A stretch of DNA of 9,792 nucleotides from an uncultured Alistipes sp. (GCA_900769525.1 CAAGGY010000074.1:1-9792); one strand, 5' to 3'. Numbered from the stretch's first letter, positions 1 to 6,441 are shown. Numbers and translations: made by a program. The notes: a model not told the origin generated them from the sequence alone.

Positions 1-25
1 GTTCAGACGTGTGCTCTTCCGATCT
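1..25. other. Illumina adapter remnant (artefact)
   Basis: The first 25 bases match the 3' part of the Illumina TruSeq read-2 adapter, ending in GTGCTCTTCCGATCT. This is not genomic sequence; it shows that the window begins at an untrimmed read or contig end. Genomic sequence probably starts at about base 26, and the AT-rich stretch from 26 to 102 shows no gene. Confidence 0.96.
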
Positions 26-102
26 GTTTTAAAGGTTATTATATAAATATAGGTATATTAGGTTTAACAGGTTTTCGGCAATAACTATGCCTTGAGTTTA
101 GC

Positions 103-139
103 AAAAAAAGGTGTCACGACCTGTTGGCCGAGACACCTT
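103..139 (-). terminator. Intrinsic terminator of the secG operon
   Basis: Read on the minus strand there is an 8-bp perfect stem, AAGGTGTC paired with GACACCTT, around a 16-nt loop. A run of T follows directly (plus-strand A tract 103-109). It lies 24 bases past the secG stop codon, as expected for the end of the five-gene minus-strand unit. Confidence 0.85.
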
Positions 140-163
140 GTCTGTTGCTAATTTAGTTTGTGA

Positions 164-562
164 CTACTCAGCAGGTGTCTCAGCTGGAGCCTCAGTAGCC
201 TCCTCAGTAGCACCCTTCTCCTCTGCCTCAACAGTAGCCTCAACAGCTGTACCGTCAGCAGGAACCTCGAGAGTCATTGCTGGCTCCTCAGCCTCGCCCT
301 TTGATGCCTCGATAGGGTTGAAGCCCTCGCTCTGAGCCTCCTGGCTTGGCATTGCAGTTACTGAAAGAAGTGTGAACAATACGATAGCTGCCACCATTGC
401 CCATGTGAACTTCTCGAGGAAGTCAGAGGTCTGGCGAACACCCATAGTCTGATTTGCAGCACCGAAGTTAGCAGCCATGCCGCTCTTTGGAGCCTGAACC
501 AATACAGCAAGTATCAACAAGATACTTGCGATAGCAATCATAATAATGCAAAATGTATACAT
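164..562 (-). CDS. secG: Preprotein translocase subunit SecG
   Basis: 132-residue inner-membrane protein and small subunit of the SecYEG channel, where it assists SecA-driven export. Two membrane segments are visible, at about residues 2-22 and 53-71. Between them lies the conserved cytoplasmic loop (QAPKSGMAANFG, residues 23-34, followed by a Gln/Thr/Met stretch), the SecG signature. After residue 72 there is a tail of about 60 residues rich in Glu, Ala, Thr and Pro with no recognisable domain; such tails vary in length in Bacteroidetes SecG. It is the last gene of the minus-strand operon, 25 bases after the TPR-like gene and followed by an intrinsic terminator. The ATG at 562 starts right at the first membrane helix, so the start is secure. 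Confidence 0.93.
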   Translation of the reverse strand: MYTFCIIMIAIASILLILAVLVQAPKSGMAANFGAANQTMGVRQTSDFLEKFTWAMVAAIVLFTLLSVTAMPSQEAQSEGFNPIEASKGEAEEPAMTLEVPADGTAVEATVEAEEKGATEEATEAPAETPAE

Positions 563-587
563 AGTTTATAGATTTAATTATTCTATG

Positions 588-1073
588 TTATTTATTATCT
601 CTTTTCTCTTCAATCTTTGCAATTAGTCCCGCAAAGTAAATACTTTTTTCTGAATTTAGCAAACTTAATTTGCGATAAGTGTCGATTGCTTCGTCATATA
701 ACCCCTGATTTTGGTATATTTCTGCCAATTCTTCGCTTACCAACTCCTCATCATCGCCAATTTCGACCTTTGAGATGTCCTCTGCATCGCCCTCTTCGGC
801 TACTATGCGGTAGCTGTCGAGGTTTAAGAATTTATCTATTCTGTCCTCTGTCGTGAGGTGCGTGAGTTTAGCGATGTCGATATCGTGACGAGCTATTGCA
901 CCCAACGGGTGAAGCTCTGCCATAAGCTGTGTTGCCGCATCGCTCTTCTCGGCCTTAGCACGGTAGAGGGCAAGGCGTGCCGCACTCCACCAGGGGTATC
1001 GTGCAACAATCTGCTCGATGTCGTTGGTCGATACCTCGCTATTCCTATATATTATATCAAAGAGTGTTGCCAT
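588..1073 (-). CDS. Small TPR-like protein between lptE and secG
   Basis: Acidic, apparently soluble protein of 161 residues from the chosen start (MATLFDII). It has no signal peptide or membrane segment. The C-terminal part (about residues 114-147, with ELAEIYQNQGLYDEAIDTYRK) has the helix pattern of one tetratricopeptide repeat, a protein-protein interaction motif. The N-terminal half is helical with a PWW motif at residues 27-29 and matches no enzyme family I know. The ATG at 1073 sits one base after the lptE stop (TAG-T-ATG), typical of tight coupling. An in-frame ATG at 1109 would add 12 residues and overlap lptE by 35 bases, so I consider it less likely. I recall similar genes beside secG and lptE in other Bacteroidales, where their function is unknown. 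Confidence 0.8.
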   Translation of the reverse strand: MATLFDIIYRNSEVSTNDIEQIVARYPWWSAARLALYRAKAEKSDAATQLMAELHPLGAIARHDIDIAKLTHLTTEDRIDKFLNLDSYRIVAEEGDAEDISKVEIGDDEELVSEELAEIYQNQGLYDEAIDTYRKLSLLNSEKSIYFAGLIAKIEEKRDNK

Positions 1074-1074
1074 A

Positions 1075-1605
1075 CTACCAGTTACCGGCTGCTGCCATAT
1101 AGATATCATTTACAAGGTCATCGACAATCTCCTCAATGAGCTGATCTTGAACGTCGATGAGCAACTGCGATGAGTCGTAGTCGGCATATGCCGAGAAGGT
1201 CTTGGCATTGAACGATAGTGTCTGGTCAACTGCGTTCTGGAAGTTTACCTTTACTGTGATGGTAAGACGGTTCTGGAGGGCGTAGTCGCCACTCGATACA
1301 GAAGCAGTTGTCGATGAGTAGTTCGTAATCTCGCCCTCAAAAGCAAAATCACCACCCTCCTCAACCTGTGCAAGGCGTGTCTGACGCGAGAACTTATCTC
1401 GAAGACCCTCAGTGAGTACGTTGCTCAGCGTTGGGGCAACCATCGGAGCATTGTTAGGAAAGTAGGCCACCGAGAAAGTCTTTGCCTCAGGTGGAATAGA
1501 ACCACCCGAGAGGTTGTAGGTAATCTTATAGCCACAACTTACAAAGAAGGTTGTGACGAAAATCGCAGCAAAGGCCACGATAGCTATGTAAATTGCTCGT
1601 TTCAT
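1075..1605 (-). CDS. lptE: LPS-assembly lipoprotein LptE
   Basis: 176-residue outer-membrane lipoprotein of the LptE family, the plug and partner of LptD that inserts lipopolysaccharide into the outer membrane. The N-terminus is a lipoprotein signal: a Lys-Arg start, a hydrophobic stretch at about residues 5-21, and a lipobox ending VSC with the lipidated Cys at 24, followed by GYK. The mature part has family features such as an early PNNAP segment, an ALQNRLTITVKVNFQN strand pair and a C-terminal amphipathic helix (about residues 150-170). It is five bases downstream of the sigma-54 activator gene and one base before the next start, so it is clearly co-transcribed. The name rests on family resemblance plus the envelope context; Bacteroidetes LptE is quite divergent from the E. 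coli protein. Confidence 0.88.
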   Translation of the reverse strand: MKRAIYIAIVAFAAIFVTTFFVSCGYKITYNLSGGSIPPEAKTFSVAYFPNNAPMVAPTLSNVLTEGLRDKFSRQTRLAQVEEGGDFAFEGEITNYSSTTASVSSGDYALQNRLTITVKVNFQNAVDQTLSFNAKTFSAYADYDSSQLLIDVQDQLIEEIVDDLVNDIYMAAAGNW

Positions 1606-1610
1606 TGCTC

Positions 1611-2831
1611 TTATTTTGTGTTGTCGTCAATGCCTAACGCCTTCATTCGGCGATATAGTGTGCGTTCTGAGATAAATAGCTCTCGTGCAGCATCCTTGCG
1701 TCTGAACCCATTGTTGCGTAGAGCCTTGAGTATCTGGTCACGCTGAACATCATCTTTGGTAAGCTCACGTATAGGCTCGTCGTAGACCTCGATAACCTCG
1801 CCCTCGTCGTAGCGTTGTGGTAGAGAGTGCTGTGGCTCAGGTAGCAGGCCGACAACATCGTGGTGGATATTGCTTGGCTCGTGGTGCTGCTCTCTATGTC
1901 CTGTCATGGCCTCGGTCATCATGCGCTTAAGGTCATTAATGTCGTTGCGCATATCGAAGAGAATCTTGTAGAGAAGCTCACGCTCGTTAAGGTCGTTGTA
2001 GCCGCCACCCTGCGAGCTGTTTATCGGGTGAATGTTGTAACCCTCATCTGGGAGGTATCGGCGCAACACCTCCGAGGTGATATCCCTACGCTGCTCGATG
2101 GCAGATATCTGCTCTGCCACATTCTTAAGCTGACGAATGTTGCCTCGCCAATGGTAGTTTTCAAGTATTGCACGAGCCGCCTCATCGAGTGTGATGGCTG
2201 GCATACGATATTGAAGTGCTACGTCGCTGGCAAACTTGCGGAAGAGCAGGTAGATGTCGCCCTTGCGCTCTCGCAGTGCGGGAACGGTGATGGGCACGGT
2301 GTTTAGTCGATAGTATAGATCCTCACGGAAACGACCATCTGCAATGGCTTGAAGGAGGTTGTTGTTTGTGGCTGCCACCACACGCACATCTGTCTTCTGC
2401 ACCTTTGCTGAGCCGACACGCATAAACTCACCCGTTTGGAGTACTCGAAGAAGGCGCACCTGTGTAGATAGCGGAAGCTCGCCGACCTCATCAAGGAAGA
2501 TTGTACCACCGTCAGCCTCCTCAAAATAGCCCTTGCGGCTATCGATAGCACCAGTGAACGAGCCCTTCTCGTGGCCAAAGAGCTCCGAGTCGATTGTTCC
2601 CTCTGGGATGGCTCCGCAGTTCACGGCGATATACTTCTTATGTTTGCGTGCTGAGTAGGCGTGGATAACCTGCGGAAAGAACTCCTTACCCACACCGCTC
2701 TCACCAGTAACCAATACAGAGAGATCTGTGGGAGCTACACGCATAGCGACCTCCAAGGCGTTGTTGAGTGTCTCAGAGTTTCCTATGATGCCAAAGCGTT
2801 GCTTAGCACTAAGTAGTTCGTTTGATGTCAT
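1611..2831 (-). CDS. Sigma-54-dependent activator without a receiver domain
   Basis: 406-residue bacterial enhancer-binding protein that uses ATP to open promoters bound by RpoN (sigma-54) RNA polymerase. The AAA+ domain starts almost at the N-terminus (about residues 12-260). Walker A is GESGVGKE at 43-50, the sigma-54 contact loop is GSFTGA at 90-95 (usual form GAFTGA), Walker B is GGTIFLDE at 108-115, sensor I is around ATNNN at 154-158, and the arginine-finger region FREDLYYRLN is at 168-177. A linker of about 95 residues follows, with a probable coiled coil at 281-310 and a His/Gln-rich stretch. A Fis-type helix-turn-helix (about 363-398) ends the protein. No receiver, PAS or GAF domain precedes the ATPase, so control must be by partner protein, linker or abundance. 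It heads the lptE-TPR-secG genes, 18 bases after the HU-like gene. Confidence 0.93.
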   Translation of the reverse strand: MTSNELLSAKQRFGIIGNSETLNNALEVAMRVAPTDLSVLVTGESGVGKEFFPQVIHAYSARKHKKYIAVNCGAIPEGTIDSELFGHEKGSFTGAIDSRKGYFEEADGGTIFLDEVGELPLSTQVRLLRVLQTGEFMRVGSAKVQKTDVRVVAATNNNLLQAIADGRFREDLYYRLNTVPITVPALRERKGDIYLLFRKFASDVALQYRMPAITLDEAARAILENYHWRGNIRQLKNVAEQISAIEQRRDITSEVLRRYLPDEGYNIHPINSSQGGGYNDLNERELLYKILFDMRNDINDLKRMMTEAMTGHREQHHEPSNIHHDVVGLLPEPQHSLPQRYDEGEVIEVYDEPIRELTKDDVQRDQILKALRNNGFRRKDAARELFISERTLYRRMKALGIDDNTK

Positions 2832-2849
2832 ACTCCTAATCTCTTAACT

Positions 2850-3773
2850 CTATTTTGCTACAATTGTCGTTGTTGTTGCATCTGTCTGTGGTGCCACGTA
2901 CGTTGCTGGAAGTAGTGGTGTGACAAGCGGTGGAACCGTAATAGGTGCTACGGTGGTTGCAGGCTCTGTCGTTGCCTCAGACGCTGGTGTCTCGGGTGTT
3001 GCGAGTGAGTCTGTTGGCTCAATCGTAGGTTCTACGATAGCCTCGACGCTTGTAGTTACCACAGGCGCACTATTCTGCTTTAGCCACTGCCATGTGAGAT
3101 AGCCACCAAGACCGATGATTATTGCTACAAGGACTACAAATATGGTGCGACCAGAACCATTGGCTCGAGTGCGGTCGTTGCCATAGTGCTCATCGTCGTT
3201 GTTGCGACCCTTGCGATTCTCATACTTGAGACCACGCAGATACTTGTCTGGCTTGCCCAAGTCAACATCGTCGTCCTCTGCCATGCGCTGGTTATTAGTG
3301 ATAATGGCCTGTGAGGTCTTTAGCTTGCGGTGTGTGCTGTGGCCTGTAAGGTTCTCGCACTGCTGCTGGCGGATGCGCTGAATACGCTGTAACTTCAGCT
3401 TCTCCTCGTTGAAACACTCTAACGGTGGCTTGATGTTGCCGCCGTAGACCTTTGGTGTGACCTTCTGTCGAAAACGTATGGTGTTGTTTCCGCCATCGGA
3501 GAACTCTCCAAAGTTTGGTATGACGTAGGCCTCACCCTGAGATATCTTGTGGCGAATCTCAAACGAGAAGCGGTCAATCATTCCGTTTGCGGCCAGCTCG
3601 TTGCATCCGTAGGCAACAAGAAGTGAGCGTAGCACGCCATCGTCGTTGCGCATAAGCTCCGAGAAGATGATATCGCCACTGGGCTGCTTAACGATGAACG
3701 CACCAAATCGAGGCACAACAAGGCGCTTGTTGTGCTTGAGATAGCCAGCGATTATGTTCGTAAGTAGCTCCAT
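2850..3773 (-). CDS. HU-CCDC81-like protein with membrane segment
   Basis: 307-residue protein beginning with the bacterial HU-CCDC81 module (about residues 1-112). In it two HU-like halves follow each other: one around VVPRFGAFIV and one around YVIPNFGEFSDGGNNTIRFR. A basic, Gln/Arg-rich linker (about 122-205) leads to a single membrane helix (about 210-229), then a Thr/Pro/Ala-rich tail to the end. The order predicts a cytoplasmic nucleic-acid- or protein-binding head tethered to the inner membrane with a periplasmic tail. Relatives in Bacteroidetes often end in a peptidoglycan-binding SPOR domain; I see none here, and the stop is only 18 bases before the next gene, leaving no room for a frameshifted one. 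It is the first gene of the operon, behind a clear promoter. Its role is not established. Confidence 0.82.
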   Translation of the reverse strand: MELLTNIIAGYLKHNKRLVVPRFGAFIVKQPSGDIIFSELMRNDDGVLRSLLVAYGCNELAANGMIDRFSFEIRHKISQGEAYVIPNFGEFSDGGNNTIRFRQKVTPKVYGGNIKPPLECFNEEKLKLQRIQRIRQQQCENLTGHSTHRKLKTSQAIITNNQRMAEDDDVDLGKPDKYLRGLKYENRKGRNNDDEHYGNDRTRANGSGRTIFVVLVAIIIGLGGYLTWQWLKQNSAPVVTTSVEAIVEPTIEPTDSLATPETPASEATTEPATTVAPITVPPLVTPLLPATYVAPQTDATTTTIVAK

Positions 3774-3794
3774 ACGTTATATAGATATATCGTG

Positions 3795-3824
3795 CAAAGA
3801 TACGAATAATATTTGCAATACAAA
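3795..3824 (-). promoter_or_regulatory. Bacteroidetes-type promoter of the HU-lptE-secG operon
   Basis: On the minus strand TTTG (plus 3821-3824) is followed after 18 bases by TATCTTTG (plus 3795-3802), a full match to the TAnnTTTG -7 box. The predicted transcript starts close to base 3788, about 15 bases before the ATG at 3773. Confidence 0.75.
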
Positions 3825-3892
3825 ATCTCGTGGGCAGAAAAAAGTGCCATGCCTCGCTCAAAACGATATTATGTCGGTTTGACAGATGGCCG

Positions 3893-3934
3893 AAAAACAG
3901 AAAAGGGCATGCATTTGTTAGATGCATAGCCCTT
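3893..3934 (-). terminator. Intrinsic terminator after panD
   Basis: On the minus strand a 12-bp stem forms between AAGGGCTATGCAT (plus 3922-3934) and ATGCATGCCCTT (plus 3903-3914). One unpaired T bulges out and the loop is 7 bases. TTTT and, after CTG, a second T run (plus 3893-3897) follow. It lies 20 bases past the panD stop and ends the panC-panD transcript before the next promoter. Confidence 0.75.
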
Positions 3935-3954
3935 AATATACTGAGTATTAACCC

Positions 3955-4305
3955 TTATAGTAGGCGGTTTGTGCGCTCGTCAGGGAAGACAACCTTAGGC
4001 TGGAAGGTCTTGGCCTCCTCGAAGTCCATAAAGCCGTAGCCCATAATAATCACGATGTCGCCAACGGCAGTCTTGCGTGCTGCTGCGCCATTGAGGCATA
4101 TACAGCCGCTACCACGCTCGCCCTTGATGACATATGTCTCAATGCGCTCGCCATTGTTGTTGTTAACAATCTGCACCTTCTCGCCCTCGATAAGACCCGC
4201 TGCATCCATAAGGTCCTCGTCGATAGTGATACTGCCTACATAGTTGAGATTCGCCTCGGTCACACGAACGCGGTGAATCTTTGATTTCATTCTCTCAATA
4301 AACAT
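3955..4305 (-). CDS. panD: Aspartate 1-decarboxylase (pyruvoyl-dependent)
   Basis: 116-residue cytosolic enzyme converting L-aspartate to beta-alanine and CO2, the beta-alanine source for pantothenate and coenzyme A. The self-cleavage site is intact: G24-S25 in YVGSITID. Cleavage there makes the small beta chain and the alpha chain, whose N-terminal Ser becomes the pyruvoyl cofactor. R54 and Y58 (NGERIETYVI) fall at the same positions as the active-site residues of the E. coli enzyme, and the LNGAAARK and VGDIVII segments are conserved. Numbering from the ATG at 4305 puts the cleaved Ser at 25 exactly as in E. coli, which supports this start over Met6. It lies 17 bases after panC and is surely co-transcribed, so two consecutive steps share a transcript. 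Confidence 0.96.
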   Translation of the reverse strand: MFIERMKSKIHRVRVTEANLNYVGSITIDEDLMDAAGLIEGEKVQIVNNNNGERIETYVIKGERGSGCICLNGAAARKTAVGDIVIIMGYGFMDFEEAKTFQPKVVFPDERTNRLL

Positions 4306-4322
4306 GTCTGTTTGGGGTAGAG

Positions 4323-5159
4323 TTACTTAATCTTAATATTGTCGATAAGACGTATGTTGCCAGCCTGTACTGCGCAGCAGCCCTGAATACGCTCTGAATC
4401 GCTCCAATTCTCAACCTTCTGCATTGTGCGTGCATCAACAGCCTCGAAGTAGATGGTCTTGAGCAAAGGGTTTGAGTCGATTGTTGCAATAACCCACTCA
4501 GTAAGCTCCTTAGGGGTCATTGTCTCCATCTTCTCTGCACACTGCTTGATAGTGGCATAGATGTGTGGCGCAGCCTTGCGGTGGTCAGGTGTGAGGAGCT
4601 CGTTACGTGACGAGAGGGCGAGGCCATCCTCACCACGAACAATAGGACACTCGACAATGTCAATGTCGATTGCAAGCTGCTCAACCATAGCCTTGATTAC
4701 GGCAATCTGCTGGAAATCCTTCTCGCCAAAATATGCACGCTGAGGATTTACGATGCTAAACAGACGGCTTACAACCTGAGCCACTCCATTGAAGTGGCCA
4801 GGGCGTGTTGCGCCCTCCATAACCTTGTCAATGAGGCCGAAGTCGAACTCACGAGTGTCAGGCTCTGGATAGATATCCTCGACGGTTGGCATAAAGACGA
4901 TATCTGCGCCCGCAGCCTCCAAGATAGCACAATCGGCCTCAGGAGTGCGAGGGTAGTTCTTCAAGTCGTTCTTGTCGTTAAACTGTGTTGGGTTGACAAA
5001 TACACTCACCACAACTGTGTCGTTCTCACGGCGAGCACGCTCAACAAGTGAGCGGTGGCCAGCGTGGAGTGCTCCCATTGTAGGTACAAATCCTACGCCC
5101 TCTCTGGCGTGATTTGCTAATGCTGCATTAAGTTCAGCTACTCGGTTTACTACAATCAT
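4323..5159 (-). CDS. panC: Pantothenate synthetase (pantoate-beta-alanine ligase)
   Basis: 278-residue cytosolic ligase joining pantoate and beta-alanine with ATP to give pantothenate, AMP and pyrophosphate. It belongs to the nucleotidyltransferase superfamily. MGALHAGH at residues 28-35 carries the HIGH-like ATP motif, FVNPTQF follows, EGATRPGHFNGVAQVV is the family's substrate-binding segment, YFGEKDFQQ holds the conserved Lys/Asp/Gln, and LALSSRN is the KMSKS-equivalent. The length is normal for the family and the C-terminal dimer domain is complete. It is the first gene of the panC-panD unit with its own promoter just upstream. The beta-alanine it consumes comes from the next gene. I see no riboswitch or operator ahead of it. 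Confidence 0.97.
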   Translation of the reverse strand: MIVVNRVAELNAALANHAREGVGFVPTMGALHAGHRSLVERARRENDTVVVSVFVNPTQFNDKNDLKNYPRTPEADCAILEAAGADIVFMPTVEDIYPEPDTREFDFGLIDKVMEGATRPGHFNGVAQVVSRLFSIVNPQRAYFGEKDFQQIAVIKAMVEQLAIDIDIVECPIVRGEDGLALSSRNELLTPDHRKAAPHIYATIKQCAEKMETMTPKELTEWVIATIDSNPLLKTIYFEAVDARTMQKVENWSDSERIQGCCAVQAGNIRLIDNIKIK

Positions 5160-5181
5160 ATTCTTATGATAAATGATGCGG

Positions 5182-5211
5182 CAAAGTTACAAACTTAAAT
5201 GAACATAACAA
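5182..5211 (-). promoter_or_regulatory. Bacteroidetes-type promoter of panC-panD
   Basis: On the minus strand TTG (plus 5209-5211) is followed after 19 bases by TAACTTTG (plus 5182-5189), matching TAnnTTTG. The predicted start is about 15 bases before the panC ATG at 5159. Confidence 0.75.
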
Positions 5212-5294
5212 GTATTCTGAGAGAAAAAGTGGCGATATAGTGCTCTTTTCTTATTTCAGCTCTTCATTTGTACTCTATTTAGTTGTCCGATTTG

Positions 5295-5370
5295 AAAAAA
5301 AAACGACAAAAGGGTGGTCGAAATATAGTGGTAAGATTGTTGGATACGATTTCTAATCGTTCATGCCAAC
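5295..5370 (-). terminator. Possible weak terminator after the HsdR-N-like gene
   Basis: Immediately past the stop codon on the minus strand lies an inverted repeat. AATCGT/ACGATT arms (plus 5346-5351 and 5355-5360) surround a 3-base loop, and outer GTTGG/CCAAC arms (plus 5339-5343 and 5366-5370) flank a small internal loop. No T run follows directly. A run of nine T (plus A tract 5295-5303) lies about 35 bases further on, so termination here is uncertain. Confidence 0.3.
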
Positions 5371-5840
5371 TACTCATCGTTAGCAGTAGAGGCGTTGCTT
5401 TTGGGCAGCGCCTTTATTGGTCTATAGTGCTCGCCATCGTGCTCATAGCAGTAGGTCTCAAGGCCATTTGTCATAACGATATATCTGCACCCTAATACCG
5501 AGTTGTAGCGTACCACCTGACGCAGTGTGTCGTTGCAAATCTTTATGCCTGGCTCCTTGCACTCGACAACAAGGTATGGCTTGGTATCGCAGCCTATAAC
5601 CACGATGTCGGCACGTTGTGCCATGCCGTTGAGAGGTACGGGATACTCCTCGACAATCTGCTGAGGCTGAAAGCCACATGACGTGCGTAGATACTCCACC
5701 ACGTGGCGTCTTACCCACTCCTCGGGAGTTAGCACCAGCCAACGACCACGCACCGCATCGAATACCTCGGTGCGGCCACTTGTGCTACGACGTGCCCTGA
5801 GGCGTATCGGCGGGAAGTTGAGTTTTGGTAGGTGCGACAT
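5370..5840 (-). CDS. Stand-alone HsdR-N-like PD-(D/E)XK protein
   Basis: 156-residue soluble protein resembling the N-terminal nuclease region of type I restriction subunit HsdR (HSDR_N_2 type), but without helicase or translocase parts. The PD-(D/E)XK core is visible: D78 in RADIVVIG, then E93-C-K95 in YLVVECKEPG, with a downstream Gln (Q108) in DTLRQVVRYN as in many such nucleases. A helical start (EEWVRRHVVEYL, about 41-51) and IVMTNGLETYCYEHDGEHYRPI complete the fold. No hsdM or hsdS lies nearby, so it is not a restriction system as it stands. Such single-domain genes are common in Bacteroidetes chromosomes and their role is unknown. Catalytic residues seem intact, so nuclease activity is possible but unproven. 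It is transcribed divergently from the next gene with overlapping promoters. Confidence 0.85.
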   Translation of the reverse strand: MSHLPKLNFPPIRLRARRSTSGRTEVFDAVRGRWLVLTPEEWVRRHVVEYLRTSCGFQPQQIVEEYPVPLNGMAQRADIVVIGCDTKPYLVVECKEPGIKICNDTLRQVVRYNSVLGCRYIVMTNGLETYCYEHDGEHYRPIKALPKSNASTANDE

Positions 5841-5854
5841 ATCGAAAAAAGTGC

Positions 5855-5862
5855 TATATTTG
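5855..5862 (+). promoter_or_regulatory. Probable -7 box for the cysteine-motif gene
   Basis: TATATTTG fits TAnnTTTG 22 bases before the ATG at 5884. No good TTG lies at the right distance upstream (the nearest TTTG is 27 bases away), so the -33 part is weak. Confidence 0.5.
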
Positions 5863-5865
5863 TGG

Positions 5866-5895
5866 CAAAGATACTTAAATATTATGGAAAAGCAA
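5866..5895 (-). promoter_or_regulatory. Promoter of the HsdR-N-like gene
   Basis: On the minus strand TTG (plus 5893-5895) is followed after 19 bases by TATCTTTG (plus 5866-5873), a full -7 match, 25 bases before the ATG at 5840. Its -33 part lies inside the first codons of the divergent gene and the two -7 boxes are three bases apart. Confidence 0.65.
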
Positions 5896-6372
5896 CTAAC
5901 AATAAATGTTGATGAGCGTGTGGAGCGTGCTCAAAACTACTTTAAGTCAGGGTACAACTGTGCGCAAGCTGTGGTGATGGCCTTCGACGATGTTATGGAT
6001 ATGTCGCCAGAGGTGCTGGCTCGCCTTATTGCTCCGTTTGGTGGAGGCATGGGACGTATGCGTGAGGTGTGTGGTACGGTTAGCGGTATGGCTTTTGTCG
6101 CTGGTGCTATTGCCCCATCTGTCGATCCGTCAAATCTTGATGAGCGCAAGCAGAACTATGCTCTTGTTCAGCAGTTTGCCGATGAGTTCCGTGCCGAGAA
6201 TGGCGATATCGTCTGCCGTCGCCTACTTGGCTTAGAGCCTATGATCGAGCGAGCAGAGACTCCTATGCCCTCTGAGCGCACGCCCGAGTACTATAAAAAG
6301 CGCCCATGCGTAGAGTATGTAGCCTGCGCCGCACGCATCGTGGCAGAATATCTTGCGAAAGAGGGTAAGTAA
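5884..6372 (+). CDS. C_GCAxxG_C_C family cysteine protein
   Basis: 162-residue cytosolic protein of the C_GCAxxG_C_C family, thought to bind a metal or serve in redox chemistry through conserved cysteines; no reaction is established. The pattern is plain: SGYNCAQAV with C26, a glycine-rich FGGGMGRMREVCGTVSG with C63 (the usual TCGAVTG form is VCGTVSG here), CRRLLG with C111, and C142 and C148 in PCVEYVACAA near the end. The length is normal. The open frame reaches back to 5683, but the ATG at 5884 is the right start: it follows a -7 box by 22 bases and gives the family's usual N-terminus (a short helix ahead of SGYNCAQ). Upstream codons lie inside the divergent gene. The 139-base gap to the SDR gene, with its own promoter, suggests separate transcription. 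Confidence 0.9.
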   Translation: MEKQLTINVDERVERAQNYFKSGYNCAQAVVMAFDDVMDMSPEVLARLIAPFGGGMGRMREVCGTVSGMAFVAGAIAPSVDPSNLDERKQNYALVQQFADEFRAENGDIVCRRLLGLEPMIERAETPMPSERTPEYYKKRPCVEYVACAARIVAEYLAKEGK

Positions 6373-6441
6373 AATATTGATATTTAAACGCATCGTATAA
6401 GATGTGCTTATGCTGGTATCAATAATAAGAATCGAAAATAG

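Noticed and set aside
111..335. Plus-strand Ser/Ala/Val-rich open frame opposite secG
   Set aside because: It is the complement of the low-complexity SecG tail and overlaps the terminator; a bias artefact of the real gene on the other strand.
1860..2306. 148-codon plus-strand open frame opposite the sigma-54 activator
   Set aside because: It lies wholly inside a gene with clear AAA+ motifs and has no recognisable domain, promoter or start context.
2920..3102. Val/Ser/Gly-repeat plus-strand frame
   Set aside because: Complement of the Thr/Pro/Ala tail codons of the HU-like protein, not a separate gene.
5388..5416. Hairpin GGCGTTGC/GCAGCGCC followed by TTTATT on the plus strand
   Set aside because: It lies inside the coding end of the minus-strand HsdR-N-like gene, and no plus-strand gene upstream would need a terminator there.
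5283..5495. Plus-strand 70-codon frame after panC
   Set aside because: It starts in an A-rich intergenic stretch and then runs antisense to the HsdR-N-like gene; no family resemblance and no promoter match.
5683..5883. N-terminal extension of the cysteine-motif protein
   Set aside because: The extra codons are antisense to the divergent gene and upstream of the -7 box; the family starts shortly before SGYNCAQ, which fits the ATG at 5884.
6387..6404. Small inverted repeat CGCATC/GATGTG after the cysteine-motif gene
   Set aside because: Only six pairs including a wobble, and no T run; too weak to call a terminator.
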